Origin: Rotaria macrura
Lineage: Eukaryota; Rotifera; Eurotatoria; Philodinida; Philodinidae
Assembly: GCA_900239685.1 (NCBI GenBank)
Contig: OENT01000111.1
Span: 124,001-188,000, forward strand
DNA length: 64,000 bases
Direction of reading: 5' to 3'
Positions within the stretch are counted from its first letter, which is position 1, and each line of letters opens with the position of its first letter. A program made the translations under genes and the position numbers. Shown here piece by piece: positions 23,320 to 35,104 of this stretch. The notes under the pieces are model-generated. The model saw only the letters and a list, made by a program, of their open reading frames with translations. It had not been told where the DNA came from and made no database searches.

Positions 23320-24825
23320 TTTTTATTTTTTATATGAATTGTATAAATATCGTATGATTTGAAAAAGCGTTATATATAGAATAATTGTACATATGAGTTT
23401 GTTTTTCCTGCTCACAAAAACGATTGCACAGTTATGCTTCACTGACTTCGGTACTTTATTTTTTCTGATTACATTACTACTAATGATTGGTTGCGAATCG
23501 TCATCATATACAGACGTTTGATTGCTTCATTCACGTGGATGGATGAAAATACATTGTGCAGCCCAATACATTGATGAGAACAAAAAAACATACGCATCAG
23601 AAAAAAAAATTCGAAGAGTCAATTGTACTCGTATTCATATATTCGTTCTGTTATCGAATCAAATAATAAATATTGTTTATATTGTAATAGTAAACATGAC
23701 CAAGAACAGTTGTATTCAATTTTAGATCTATCGAGATATTTTTATTTGAATCATTTCAGAGACAAAAATCAATAACAAGATGATATTTAATGCAAATTTT
23801 ACATTAAACATATATGATTCCACATGGAAATGATTGCAAGATTTGAATATGAAAGAGAACTTAACTGCTTTTTCTAATAGAGAAATTTTGTTTATGTTAT
23901 TTATTTTGTGACATGTATCTCATTCTATTTTTATTTAATCCTTCAATAAATACTATGAGGAAGTACTTCATTTCATAGAATATGAGGATATCAATAAATT
24001 CTTTTGATTTGATATGAATAAGTTTTATCGTGAAGAGAGAAAAAGAGAGCATCACTTTTAAATCGTCTATGATTAGGTTTAAATCCAAAATGGCGTTATT
24101 ACCATTATAAAAATAGATAGGGATTCTTTCTGTCGATATATAACTCAAAAACTTCTTTAGTGGCCTTTCAAGCCGGAAAAAATTCGTACGAACAGAACGA
24201 AACCTTCTAACCTATGGGAAGAGTAAATAAGGAGGGTTTCCGCTTTTTTTACGAAACTTTTATGTCATTTCTATCGAACTAAACAGTATTTCGAATTTAC
24301 ATATGCAAACGATACAAATTTTCAAGATTTTATGAAAAAAAACATTGGGAAAAACTATTTTCTTTCAACTTGTGACTAAACTGTACTAAAGTTGAAAATG
24401 TTTATTCTTATAGTTGAGTGCACATCTTAGATCATGTTTTTACAAAGTTGTTGCTCTAAGTTTCAAAGTTTACGCCTATTTTTATTCATGTCTATTATAT
24501 TTTCATCTTGTTTTAACTCATATTTATATTGATGATTATCTTCTTTTTCATCTGAGTATGCTGTCTATGTTAAAAGTTACTCATTATTAATGACTGCAAG
24601 AAGTATAGTCAAATTTTCGTTGATGCACGTGTATACATATATATATATGTATACGAAAATTTATTTGTTCTGTCAAATATTGATATATATATATATAGTA
24701 AAATAAAGATAGTTCCTGAGGATTACAAAAGAGACATATAATTACAAGAGGGCAGAATGAAAATCAAAGCGGCATATAATATCAATATTCGAATAAACTT
24801 AGAGAATATTAAATTAACATATTCA
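23320..24825. other. 1.5 kb intergenic region with an inverted repeat
   Basis: Between the orphan membrane-protein gene and TMEM198. No coding exon recognised. The notable object is the AT-rich palindromic element at 24611-24662, listed separately. Confidence 0.5.
24611..24662. repeat. AT-rich nested inverted repeat (potential cruciform)
   Basis: A perfect 24-nt palindrome at 24631-24654 (GTATACATATAT and its complement) is enclosed by a second pair of inverted arms: AAATTTTCGT at 24611 and ACGAAAATTT at 24653. The arms are separated on the left by ten unpaired bases. It lies 165 bp beyond the TMEM198 stop. It could act as a transcript end or be a small foldback remnant. Confidence 0.6.
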
Positions 24826-27727
24826 TCACATTAAATGAGTTAATGTTGTTGTAGTACTGTCGGTATCTTTCCGTGTTGATCCCACTGTTGTTTTTTTTGA
24901 AGTTATACCAGTAGATGATACAACTGATTGACTAGTTTGATTATGATTGTTGCTAGTATTCTGATTACTGTTATTATTAGTTGTTAAATGAACTGTAGCT
25001 GAATTTTGTTGACGTACGTTTTGTATAAAATCCTATAATAATAAATAATGTTTTGTTTTGTTTTATGAATGAAAATGTTATATCATATAATTGAACACCT
25101 GCTGGGCTATTTATTCTCTGATGTTGCATCAACGGACATGATTGTCGACGATGTCTGTATAGCGTAGATTCGATTTCATCATTCATTTTCTTTCCAACTG
25201 TGAAGTATTTACATAAGATTCTATCCTTGACCTGAACTCTTCGAAAGAGACTAATGACTAAGATAAATCTAACCTATAGTTGTTGACATCTTCTACGTGT
25301 TTATATGCTCTAGTTCATATGAAAAAGATAAGTTGACCAGCTGTGACTGATGCTATATTTCTATCTGTCCTCGAACTAAAGGATACATTCACTTGTATCT
25401 ATTACAACTGATGGTTCTAGTATTTGGCAGACACGTCAGAAAAGAAGATATGTCATTTGATATACAGGAAAAAATCCAAATGAATTCTAATATATGCATA
25501 TATGTATATACATATATCTGTTCAACTTACTGATGATAATGCATCTCCATTGGCACGTCTTATGTGATAGAAATAACGAAAGCGATTACTTTCATCTGGA
25601 ATAATATGTTCACGAAGAGTATCTTGATTATAATGATGCCGAATTTTTTTAAAATTTGCTGCTTTATATCGCTTTTTGCCTGCACTAATAGCTAAAAGAG
25701 AAATAATACATTTCTTTTCTTTTGTTTTCATGAATTTGAAAAAAAAAGTATGAATAACAAGACCAGAAGGCTTGTCTAATTCTATTGTTTCTTACACGCA
25801 TTGACGATTCCATTAGTCTTGTTCACAATGTAATTAACCATATGATAAATGGATACACGCATATGTTGTGTACAGAAAGAAGTTTATTTATTAATTATGA
25901 ACGTCTCGTCAGAGAGACGTCTATCGTTTATTTACTTTGTACTTTACATTAATTAAACTATAGAATAAACTAATTGAAATCAATCATACGATGAAATTAA
26001 TGATGAATTCTTTCATGCTAAATTATACTTTGCAAGCTTCTGTATCGTTGTAATATCAAATATAATCTGCTTTTTACATGTACATTTTAACTTAAGATAA
26101 ATGTGTATACGTGCATAGTTACTTGCTTAGAGATTATTTACTACAACGTAGTAAGAGTTCAAGGTTAATGATCTTTTCAATGCAAAGAAAAAGTCTTCTG
26201 AGAAGAAATGTATCTTCAAAAGTTGATTAAACATGCTCTCATATGAAGTTTTCATCATAGAAAACAAACAATGAAAATCGATATGTAATTGAAGAGAACA
26301 ATGCAGACATGTGTGGTGCGACATTTTCAAGTGTTCATATAGTACTAAATCTTATGAAAAGAAAAGAAAAAGAAAAGAAACCACAGCAAGCATATGTTCC
26401 CAATCGAGACGGTCCAACTCTTGTGTTGACATACAACACAGCCAACAATAAATGTTGCGTGTAAAATGTGCCTTAAGCTTGAAATGAAAAGATATGGAAT
26501 AATAAATGATCAAAAAGTCAATAGACATATGGACGCGAGATTTTCGTTTTTCTTTCATTCTTAAACTACAAATATTTACTAAGATCAAGGCGAAATAGAC
26601 GTTTCACAGAAAAAAAACACCAACCAAGTTTTATTTGAGCACAAACAATAAAATAATGAAATTCTTTCTGTCTCAAAACGAAAGGAAAAATCCTCAAGGT
26701 GGATAAAGAGCTTTTTCTAGTCTATGTTGTATCAAGAATAGAATACGACCTTCGTCATATTGGTGACTTGACATTTCATTTCTTAATTCATAATTCTCAT
26801 GAGACTAAATCTAATCCCACTCCTATTATTAAGCAATGGAATACTGAACTTTTCAATAAGAACTTTGTCTTATACTTCTTATTGGTTCTTATCTATATTA
26901 CACAACATACCTCGTTGCCATGTATCTCTATGATCGTAATTTCTGCCTGTGCATGAAAATTGAATAACGATGCCGAATAACATAACAATTGGCAAAATCA
27001 TAGCTATTATCCAATGACGAATACATAATGTTTGTGTAGATTCAAATAGTAAACGTTTATGAATAAAACGAAGTAAAACAGATGCTTGAAGAAAATAATC
27101 CAGCACAAGTGTCTGGCATACTCCAGCTAAACACGATGATGTTACAATTAACATTGTTTTTTGAAAACGTAGTGTTATAATAGCACATATTAAACCTAAT
27201 AGTAATATAAGACCGATTGGTAACCAAAATGATGTGACAGTGCCATTGGCACGATTCTTCATATCCCATGCAATGAATGTTGTTATAGAAAGTGTTAAAC
27301 CAAAACAAAAACCATTTATGAACAAACCAACATATTGTAAAAGTGCACCAATTAAACCGAATAATGTTGCGATTGAACATGATACACCGATTAATTGTGC
27401 TTCTGTCATTGTCGGTTGTGTCGATAAAATTATATAAAGTAAGAGAGATCCCAAGCCAAATGATGTTACAAACATAGTAAAACGCCACCAACGATATCCT
27501 AGTGAGAAGAAATGAAATAAACATTTGCTACCCTAATTAGACAAGACATTGTTCAAAAAAAGCAAAACAAATATATTACCGAGAAGTGTATAAAATAATC
27601 CAACGAATGCAAGTGATGCATAGGCTATAAAACAGTATAGATCATAATCCACAGGTAAGTTTAAATTGCAATAATCATCTATCATGGTTTTATTTCTTAA
27701 TGACCACGATGTATTTTGATTTCGCAT
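24826..27727 (-). CDS. TMEM198: TMEM198-like seven-helix membrane protein
   Basis: TMEM198 is a multi-pass membrane protein reported to scaffold LRP6 phosphorylation in Wnt signalling. Exons 27727-27580, 27498-26911, 25691-25531 and 25032-24826 join in phase to 367 residues, close to human (360). The N-terminal region has one helix before GYRWWRF (human GYRCFKA) and further helices such as FGLGSLLLYIILS, IATLFGLIGALLQYVGLF and FWLPIGLILLLGLICAII. After the helices comes a basic tail ending in RRANGDALSSDFIQNVRQQN, matching human FNGDVLSPSYIQSFRDRQ. That match also fixes the last splice junction. The C-terminus is Thr/Asn/Ser-rich. The 498-nt last intron contains a further open stretch, 25189-25099, which does not fit the phase of this product. 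Confidence 0.88.
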
Positions 27728-28706
27728 GTTTGTCTATAAGAATAAAATTTGTCTACATGCATACTACTTTTAAAATTCAAATTAACACATCAAGTGATAG
27801 AAGAGGACATCTAATTAGATCGAATTGAATACATATCGACATAAAACGTGTAGGTGTAACAGAGATAAAAATGTCAAATGAAAAAATTTATCCTCGAACA
27901 TGAGCATAGTTCAATAACATTCGTTTCTTTATCTTTGACAAGGACATCAGCATCAGCACCTGTCTAGTATTCTCGTATTAGAAATAAATGTGTTTCTTTC
28001 TTATGCTTTTTCTTACAAGTCAAGGTTGATCGACAAGCAAAAACTTACTCGAATGAATTATTATATGCACGTTTCTTTGGAGTTTCATATAAATGAGAAT
28101 AGATGCTCGTCTTCCATCGTCTTTCTTTTTTTTTTTCTACATATATATCTCTTCACTTTCTTTTTTCTCTTCTCTGATCAACTATGGTAGAGTGTGCAAA
28201 TGTAAAGAGGGCGTAGAGAAAGCTTACTAAAATACAACTGTATTACAAACGCTCGATTACATCATAGTTTCTTGCTCGTAAAAAACTGCAGAACGTAAGA
28301 GAAATAGAATGTATGTGCGTTGGCGATGACGATGAACAGTTTCTATCTGCATAATTAAGTCGACTCTTTTCTATAGACAGTTCACTGAATTAACATGAAA
28401 TTCATGGCAGTAGAAACAATACAATGACACATGTATTCAGTCTACTCTTGTCATACGACGACAAGACTTAGTCTATTTTCTTTTTCTTTCTTTCTTTCTT
28501 TCTCTCTCAACTCAATCAGCAATGATATATATCAAGAGAGAGAAAAACGAGTCAATCAGGAATGCGGACAGGCAAGAGCAAACCAGCTGATACGTTGGTT
28601 GACCTCTTGCATTTTTTTGCTCCCATGTACAGAGTTCATATTTTATTGATTGAACATACAAAAAAAACTAAAGAGAGGTATAAGAAAAAAAGGAAGAAGA
28701 ACGATA
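27728..28706. other. Intergenic region, no gene seen
   Basis: About 1 kb between TMEM198 and the RING gene. It contains TTTC/CTTT-rich tracts near 28.48 kb and no recognisable exon. Confidence 0.5.
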
Positions 28707-29266
28707 TCAATCATCTTGTTGTTGTTGTTGTTCACGATAGCGTTGTTCAAATTCATTTGTTTTTGCTTGTTGTTTTTTAATCATATCAACTAATAAATCA
28801 GTTCTGGAATCCGATCGAAGACTATGTTGAAAACGAAAAATAAACATGTCAAAATAGTTAAATTCACATAAAAACAATACTATCGTCTACATACTATCGT
28901 TTTGATTTAAGCGTCTTTCGACATGTTGGACATACTTTGTTTTCAGACTTCAGCCAACGATGAATACAATCAGCACAAAAACGATGTAAACATGTTGTGG
29001 TTACCATTGTTCGATTGAATAAGTCGAGACAAATCGGGCACTGAACAATTGAGTGAAGTCATTAAAGACAAAACGATTTTGTTAATCTATGCTTTTATTT
29101 CTTGATTTCTTACCGAAAGACTTTTAAGAACAGGATCAGCTGGAACACATTGAATATGGTCATCATCGATTAATGTTTGCAATGTTCGTTGTCGATCATA
29201 TTCGTTTAATTCATAGAGAATACTTTCATCTGTTGAAATAATTTTCTTTGATATTCTTTGGCTCAT
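28707..29266 (-). CDS. Short RING1/RNF2-like E3 ligase, RING domain only
   Basis: RING1/RNF2 are the catalytic subunits of Polycomb repressive complex 1, ubiquitinating histone H2A. Exons 29266-29114, 29040-28895 and 28821-28707 join in phase to 137 residues. The region before the RING ([16 protein letters not shown]) resembles the LYELHRTPQEAI segment of RING1. The C3HC4 RING is complete: [45 protein letters not shown]. After it come [14 protein letters not shown] (RING1: LRPDPNFDALISKI), a coiled segment and a poly-Gln end. The C-terminal RAWUL domain of RING1/RNF2 (human 336-406 aa) is absent, and the frame ends in a clean stop. It may be a truncated paralogue with a separate role. Confidence 0.85.
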
Positions 29267-30782
29267 AATCTAAAAACGTTGAAATTTTACTTCAATTATT
29301 AAATGTTTTGCTATCATTTGACGAGAAGGTCGTTTTCCAAAGTATATCGTACAAGGATAAACATATGTATTATATAATGGAATTGCATAGGCTGTATCAT
29401 ACGTGATCAAATAACTTATCCAAGGTTAACTCCTAACAACAATCGATTCGGGCGGTCTATGTTATTAATTAATTTCATTTTGTCTATGAAAATAAACGAG
29501 AATCCAGAGATGCCTGTAAGCAATAATCAAAGTTCAATAACAGTCATTAATTAGAAGTACTTCAATAAATAAATCATCAATATCAACTATCATTATGATA
29601 TTAATCTCAATGAAATAAAACATAACCTTAGGAAGTCACTTTATTTCATTCATCTTACTTTTGGATTCCTTGTGAACAATGTCTTATTTAATGTCAGTTA
29701 TCTTGTTTTTGGAAGAAATATGCTTCGTTTCTCGAAATTCTAGAACAAACTAGATTTTCGTGCATAATTTCTTGAATCATCATTTTGAAGAATTAATTCA
29801 TCAAGAAAATAGGCTTCTAAACCAGTCAAAGACTGTTATTACTTTATCGGAATATTGTAAAAATCTGGACGTTCATTCAATTTTTATGGATTGTGTTTAT
29901 TTGAAATAGAGATTTTTTATGAAAGTAGTACTGTTGAAACAGTCAGTGATGCTCATTCGTCTTGATAAGTGCTATTCGTGCAACTATTGAATGAATTGTA
30001 TCGCGTATGAAATTGATCGGAGAGATTTTATCATAGTCTCGTATGTGATAATACGAAAGATAAGACATGGAATAGAGCGACAACGTAATTAACTCTAATT
30101 GACTTCTGGTATTCAGTAATGATTTAATAAAGATCACTATCTGAAAAATCAAAAAAAAAATCAATGAAAGTATTGGGGACTATTTCCACAATTCTTCTCT
30201 CATGAATATGCCACAATAAACCTCGAATGTATCTAGTTCAACTTTCACTTTTCATCGAGAGATTTCAATGATGCCTGTTTCTATTCTACTGCTTCTCTAA
30301 TTCTCATAATACGAAAGAGTCTCGTATAATGTTATTCAATATGACCTTATATTTATTATTATGTCCATAAATATAAAAAGAAGGATTAAAAAAGAGAGAA
30401 AGAACTCTTTTCAAAATGGTACGTCGAAGCTTTAGTCTGATCGAATAATGTGAAGAATTTATGAACTAGTAATCAAGTCTTTGTATTCTAAAATAGCAGT
30501 AACAATCAACTTTTCTTAGAAATAAGAAAAAGAAAATCTAATATTTCATTCATTTTATTCATTAATAATATGTTCTACATTGTTATACAAAAGAAACCTG
30601 AGAAATCCTATTTGTTCATCTGAGATACATATATGTATATATACATATATAGTGCGTACAAACAAAAAATTGAGCGTTTGTAAAAAAAAGAGAAAACAAA
30701 GACAAATACGAAACAAAATACATCGAAAAAATTTATCTGTGAAATTGGTATTGTTAAATCTGATTAAACTAATACATTTTTC
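29267..30782. other. Intergenic region, no gene seen
   Basis: About 1.5 kb between the RING gene and syndecan. AT-rich with short open frames only. It carries a perfect AT palindrome at 30629-30650. Confidence 0.5.
30629..30650. repeat. Perfect 22-nt AT-rich palindrome
   Basis: A self-complementary run of alternating A/T with one G and one C, symmetrical over 11+11 bases. It lies about 130 bp past the syndecan stop, a position similar to that of the palindrome beyond TMEM198. Confidence 0.6.
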
Positions 30783-31516
30783 TTATGCATAAAATTCTTG
30801 AGGCGATTTGGAATAACCATATTGATTTGGGTAGAGAAGTCCTGTTCGAATTGATGAAAAAGTTAACTCACGTTTATTGAAATGTTGATAAATACAAATG
30901 AGCAGAATAACTGATGTTAGAATACCAATAGCTAAACCTATAGAATGAAAATGGAATGTAATAGAAAAGTGATTTGTCTGTTTGAATTTGATAAATACCA
31001 ACCTCCAAGAATACAAGCAGCAATCGTTGGACGTGTAAGAAAATTCATAAGTACACGAATTGATGTTGGTGAAGGTGCAGCTGTAGACGATACAGAAATA
31101 CTTGTTGTTTTCGTTGTTAGTTCATTATAATACGTCTCATCTTCAAGATCATCCTTATAATCATCATAAAATTCATTTGCATCTATGTAAGCATTTTTTA
31201 TTGAATTCTGTCTTGATTCGACAACTTTAATATTGATACGTTTTGTTGTCGATGAAGTACTAGGACGATTTATTGTGGTTTCAGTTACCTTCGACAATGG
31301 ATCATCTTCTTCTTCATCGCCATATTCATCGAGATGAACAATGCTACCACTACCTTCCGTATTAAGTTTTCTATCACTGAAATGGTATTCATCATCCAAT
31401 GAATATTGTTTTGGAAATGCAAAAGCAGCTGATGTTTTATCCTTTAAATCGTTTGTTAATGTTGATTGAACAACAATAAAAAGAAATATAGTTGTTACCA
31501 GTAGTTGAACGAACAT
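30783..31516 (-). CDS. SDC: Syndecan, transmembrane heparan-sulfate proteoglycan core
   Basis: Cell-surface proteoglycan that binds growth factors and matrix and links to PDZ proteins. Exons 31516-31003 and 30937-30783 join in phase to 222 residues. A signal peptide (MFVQLLVTTIFLFIVVQSTL) leads into an acidic, Thr-rich ectodomain. TEGSGSIVHLDEYGDEEEDD contains a Ser-Gly glycosaminoglycan attachment site with acidic neighbours. The membrane segment, RPTIAACILGGLAIGILTSV, keeps the GG..IG helix-packing pattern of syndecans. The short cytoplasmic tail ends KSPQEFYA; the final EFYA is the hallmark PDZ-binding end of syndecans. The C1 region (NKRELTF) is divergent from RMKKKDEGSY of other animals. 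Non-syndecan alternatives are unlikely given EFYA plus the membrane segment. Confidence 0.9.
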
Positions 31517-34500
31517 TATGAACTAAGAAATAGAGAAAGGTAGAATTCAATGTTTTGTTTAGCTTTCTTTTGCAATCGAATAAAAAATAATAATAAAACT
31601 CAAGCGATAATAATCATCATGTGTGAACAGAATGCACGAATGATTAAATTCAATCATTACTTTCAATAAATTGACCATTGGTCATTATCTTGACATAGAT
31701 AAAAATCAAGTCATATGTTAACACGAGATTGAAAAAAATTTTACTTTAATTGATACTGATACTTACTATCATTTTATTGAAAATAAAATAGATATGTTTT
31801 TATTAACACGAGATGTCGCTGTTGACGTCTGACAGAAAACGTGACGGTACTAATTGCTTTTTATATAGTTTCAAATTCAGGTTTAGATATACATGTATAT
31901 GAACAACACCGTTAGGAATACTTAGAAAAAAACCTATACCTGATCTTAGAGAAGTACATAAACATCTAGATGTATTACAGCTGTATATAAAGAAATTCGT
32001 ATCTATCTTTATTGTTTAGTGAAATCATTATTCAATCAGTTCTATTTTGTTTTTGTCTTTATTTTTGAAGGGATCTCGGTTACATGAACAAATATCTACA
32101 GGCTCGTCATCAAACCGTGTAGCTCACGTTTGGAAAATTTAAAAGAAGAGTAATTGCTGCCTATATATATATATATATTATATATCTTATTAAATCAATG
32201 AAAAGTGAATCGTCTTTCTCCTACGTCTATTAAGGTCTATTTATTCATCATCATCTACAGGGATTTACAACATTTCATTGGATTGAATTAACCTAAAAGA
32301 AAAATTAGTGACAAATGTTTCTTGTGAGATTTTCACTCGACAAGATAAATCTACCAAAATGCAAAGAAACAATATGAGAAATGTAGAAGTACACTAACAA
32401 CAAATAATCATAGTGGGTGGGATGATGCAGCCATGGATATTAGTCGCCGTTTTCAGTTATTATCGTCGAATTTTGCCTTCAACAATATCACTTGATTAAA
32501 TCTAGAACACTTAATTTGCTCGAATTCTTGAGTAGTATTGATAAGTACTAACGATCGGATTGTTAGGGTGACGCAAAAAGGATGAAAATTTGGCCAATAT
32601 CAATTGTTTGATAAAGATAAACAGACATTTTTATCCACACAGCGCATCATATTCTTGATTGATAATTGAATCCATTGCATTCAATTTATCAATATTTTTT
32701 CTAACACAATCGATGGTGAATAAGTCAGTTCTTGTATCTATTACATCATTCTATGTACCAGTTGAATGTAAAGTTGATGAAACTTATGAATTCTCTCAAG
32801 TTTAACGTATGATGGAATACGAACAAAAGCATGAATAACTATTTTTATTCTTTTTTCTTTGATTCAGATGTAAACATGCTAGTAGTAACTATTTATTTCA
32901 AGGATAATTGTTTTAAAATTTCAACAAATCAATGTGTGTGTGTACATTATTTTTGCACTTTTCGTTTATTTTTTCATAAAAAGATGGAAATATACTTTTG
33001 CGGAGTATCTTTTTAAAGTTAGTAATCCACTCTATAATATTTTTAATCAAGGTACTCGGATAGACCTTTTTGTACTGCTGAATTTTTGCAAAATTGATCA
33101 GATTCTATAGAAAATCTAGCTTTTACTGACAAAGAATCAATCAAAAATAGTGTGAACGTTTCGAGAACAATAATTTTCAGTGATATACACTTTTCAACCG
33201 AGAAATCACTAGAATGCACTATCCTCTAATCATAACTTATCGTTAGCTCACAAGAATCTTCGATACATTTCAATTCATCATACATGATACAGTTAGCATG
33301 AAGATCAACATCATTTCATATCACTCGTGTAACAATAGCATACAAGTTTTGTATTTGTTTACATTAGCCTTCAACTAAGTGGAAATGATAATTGGAATTG
33401 CATCTTAAATGTCTCTAACTACGACACATGTCAATATTGAATATGGTCTACGCTATGAAGATAATTGCTTATGAATTGTTTTGTATACAATCTAATGTCA
33501 AAGACAAACGATATACTCTATCTTGATTAATAAAAATTGTTTTGCTCTTACTTATGTTTCTTATTCTTATAATAGAAATAATCGAGAGATCTTTGTTCTA
33601 CAAACATAGAAATGTAACCGTATTTGCTGATTTACAATAAGACAAAGGAAAGAGCTTAATCCAACTAAGTTCTTAATCTGAGTTTCGAGAGGACACCTTA
33701 CATTAAATGAATGATATAACATTGATTGGTACTTTCAAATCTAACTATCCAAGTTATAAACACTAGTTTTTCGTAGCAGGTCAATAGCGTAGTGTAAGCT
33801 TGTATAGGCAGTTCACTCATAGACTTTTTCTCCTTCGAAACAAAACACAAACAGAAAGCTCCGCTTCACAAAAAGTATTTTCGAATTGCGAAGTTTCTTT
33901 ATCTCTTTTGAATGCACACACATTTTGAATAATCAATGCATAGTTTTCTTTTTATTGAAATCCACACTGATTCGGAAATAAGAAAATGGTTCACACATTA
34001 AAACTAAACTATAACTGTACATATGTTTGATTTATTCATGAACATTACCTTCATATCGACTATAAGCATTTTAAAATGAAACAATTATTAGTAGATAGTC
34101 TGTTGCTCCTCTTCAAATATGGAGTAAAACTTCTCGTTCTGTAAGAATCATTATTGAATAAGAGTACTCTTGCTCTTCTTTTTTTTGGTGATTATTAGTT
34201 CAACTATCATCAACCCAATTATATGATTTGGTTATTGAATTAGCCGCCTGATCACCATCAATAATTTCGTTTTTTCTATTTGAACAAGAATAATTGAATT
34301 ATGGTTTTAGCAAGATGTGATATAACATAGTCAATAATTGCTTAAAGAAATTGGTACATTTAACCTTGTCATGTTGCCTTATATCCTCGAAACGATACAC
34401 TAAATACTTGATCAAATCAAGTCATTGTGATAATCTACTTTAATTTCATATTCTCGATGTATACGAACCAATATCTTCGTACGAATACAGGAATTAATAA

Positions 34501-35104
34501 CTGTATTACTTTTTCTTTGGAGCAATACACTTTAATTCACATGATCATCGAAATGATGTGTTCTATGTAAAATTATACATAAGTTTCGATTCCATTTGAT
34601 CATATATAGTTAGTGATGAATCTACCTAATTAGTAACATTATTATCATATATCGAGGAAATGAAATTTTATTTTTGAATTTAAAAGTCGAGTTATCATTG
34701 TGTTCTTAACAACTTTTTGTATTTCTAAATTATTTTGAAGAAGAAGCAAAATTGTATTTCAAATCGATGAAATATCGAGATAATCCAACAATACTTCTTC
34801 CAACTCAAGATTCGTATGTGTGTGTATGTGTTGAACGTTAGGTTCTAGAACGTTGAAGATAACAAAAAATGATTATCTTCTGCATCTTTGTGATCAGTCA
34901 TAAACGCAATCGTCCTAAACGTGTACTTTTCACATGCTGAAAAATTTCCTTCGTGTCGTCAACAAATAAGATTGTTCATCAAAGAGAAAAACTATTATTT
35001 TACTTCTTTTTTTCTAAAAACAATCATTTTAATTGAAGAAAAAATAGAATCATTGAAGCAACGGATTAATCATATTTCAATAGTAAGAAATGAAATCAGT
35101 ACAT
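31517..35104. other. 3.6 kb intergenic region, no gene seen
   Basis: The longest gene-poor stretch. I found only short AT-rich open frames on both strands, a TA run near 32.17 kb and no exon with family resemblance, RNA gene or transposon end. It includes the syndecan upstream region. Confidence 0.45.

Noticed and set aside
27057..27524. 155-codon minus-strand frame overlapping TMEM198 exon 2
   Set aside because: Alternative frame of the same exon; the other frame carries the TMEM198 helices and correct splice phases.
32160..32186. TA run and neighbouring AT-rich sequence as possible transposon end
   Set aside because: No terminal inverted repeats, target duplication or transposase fragments nearby.
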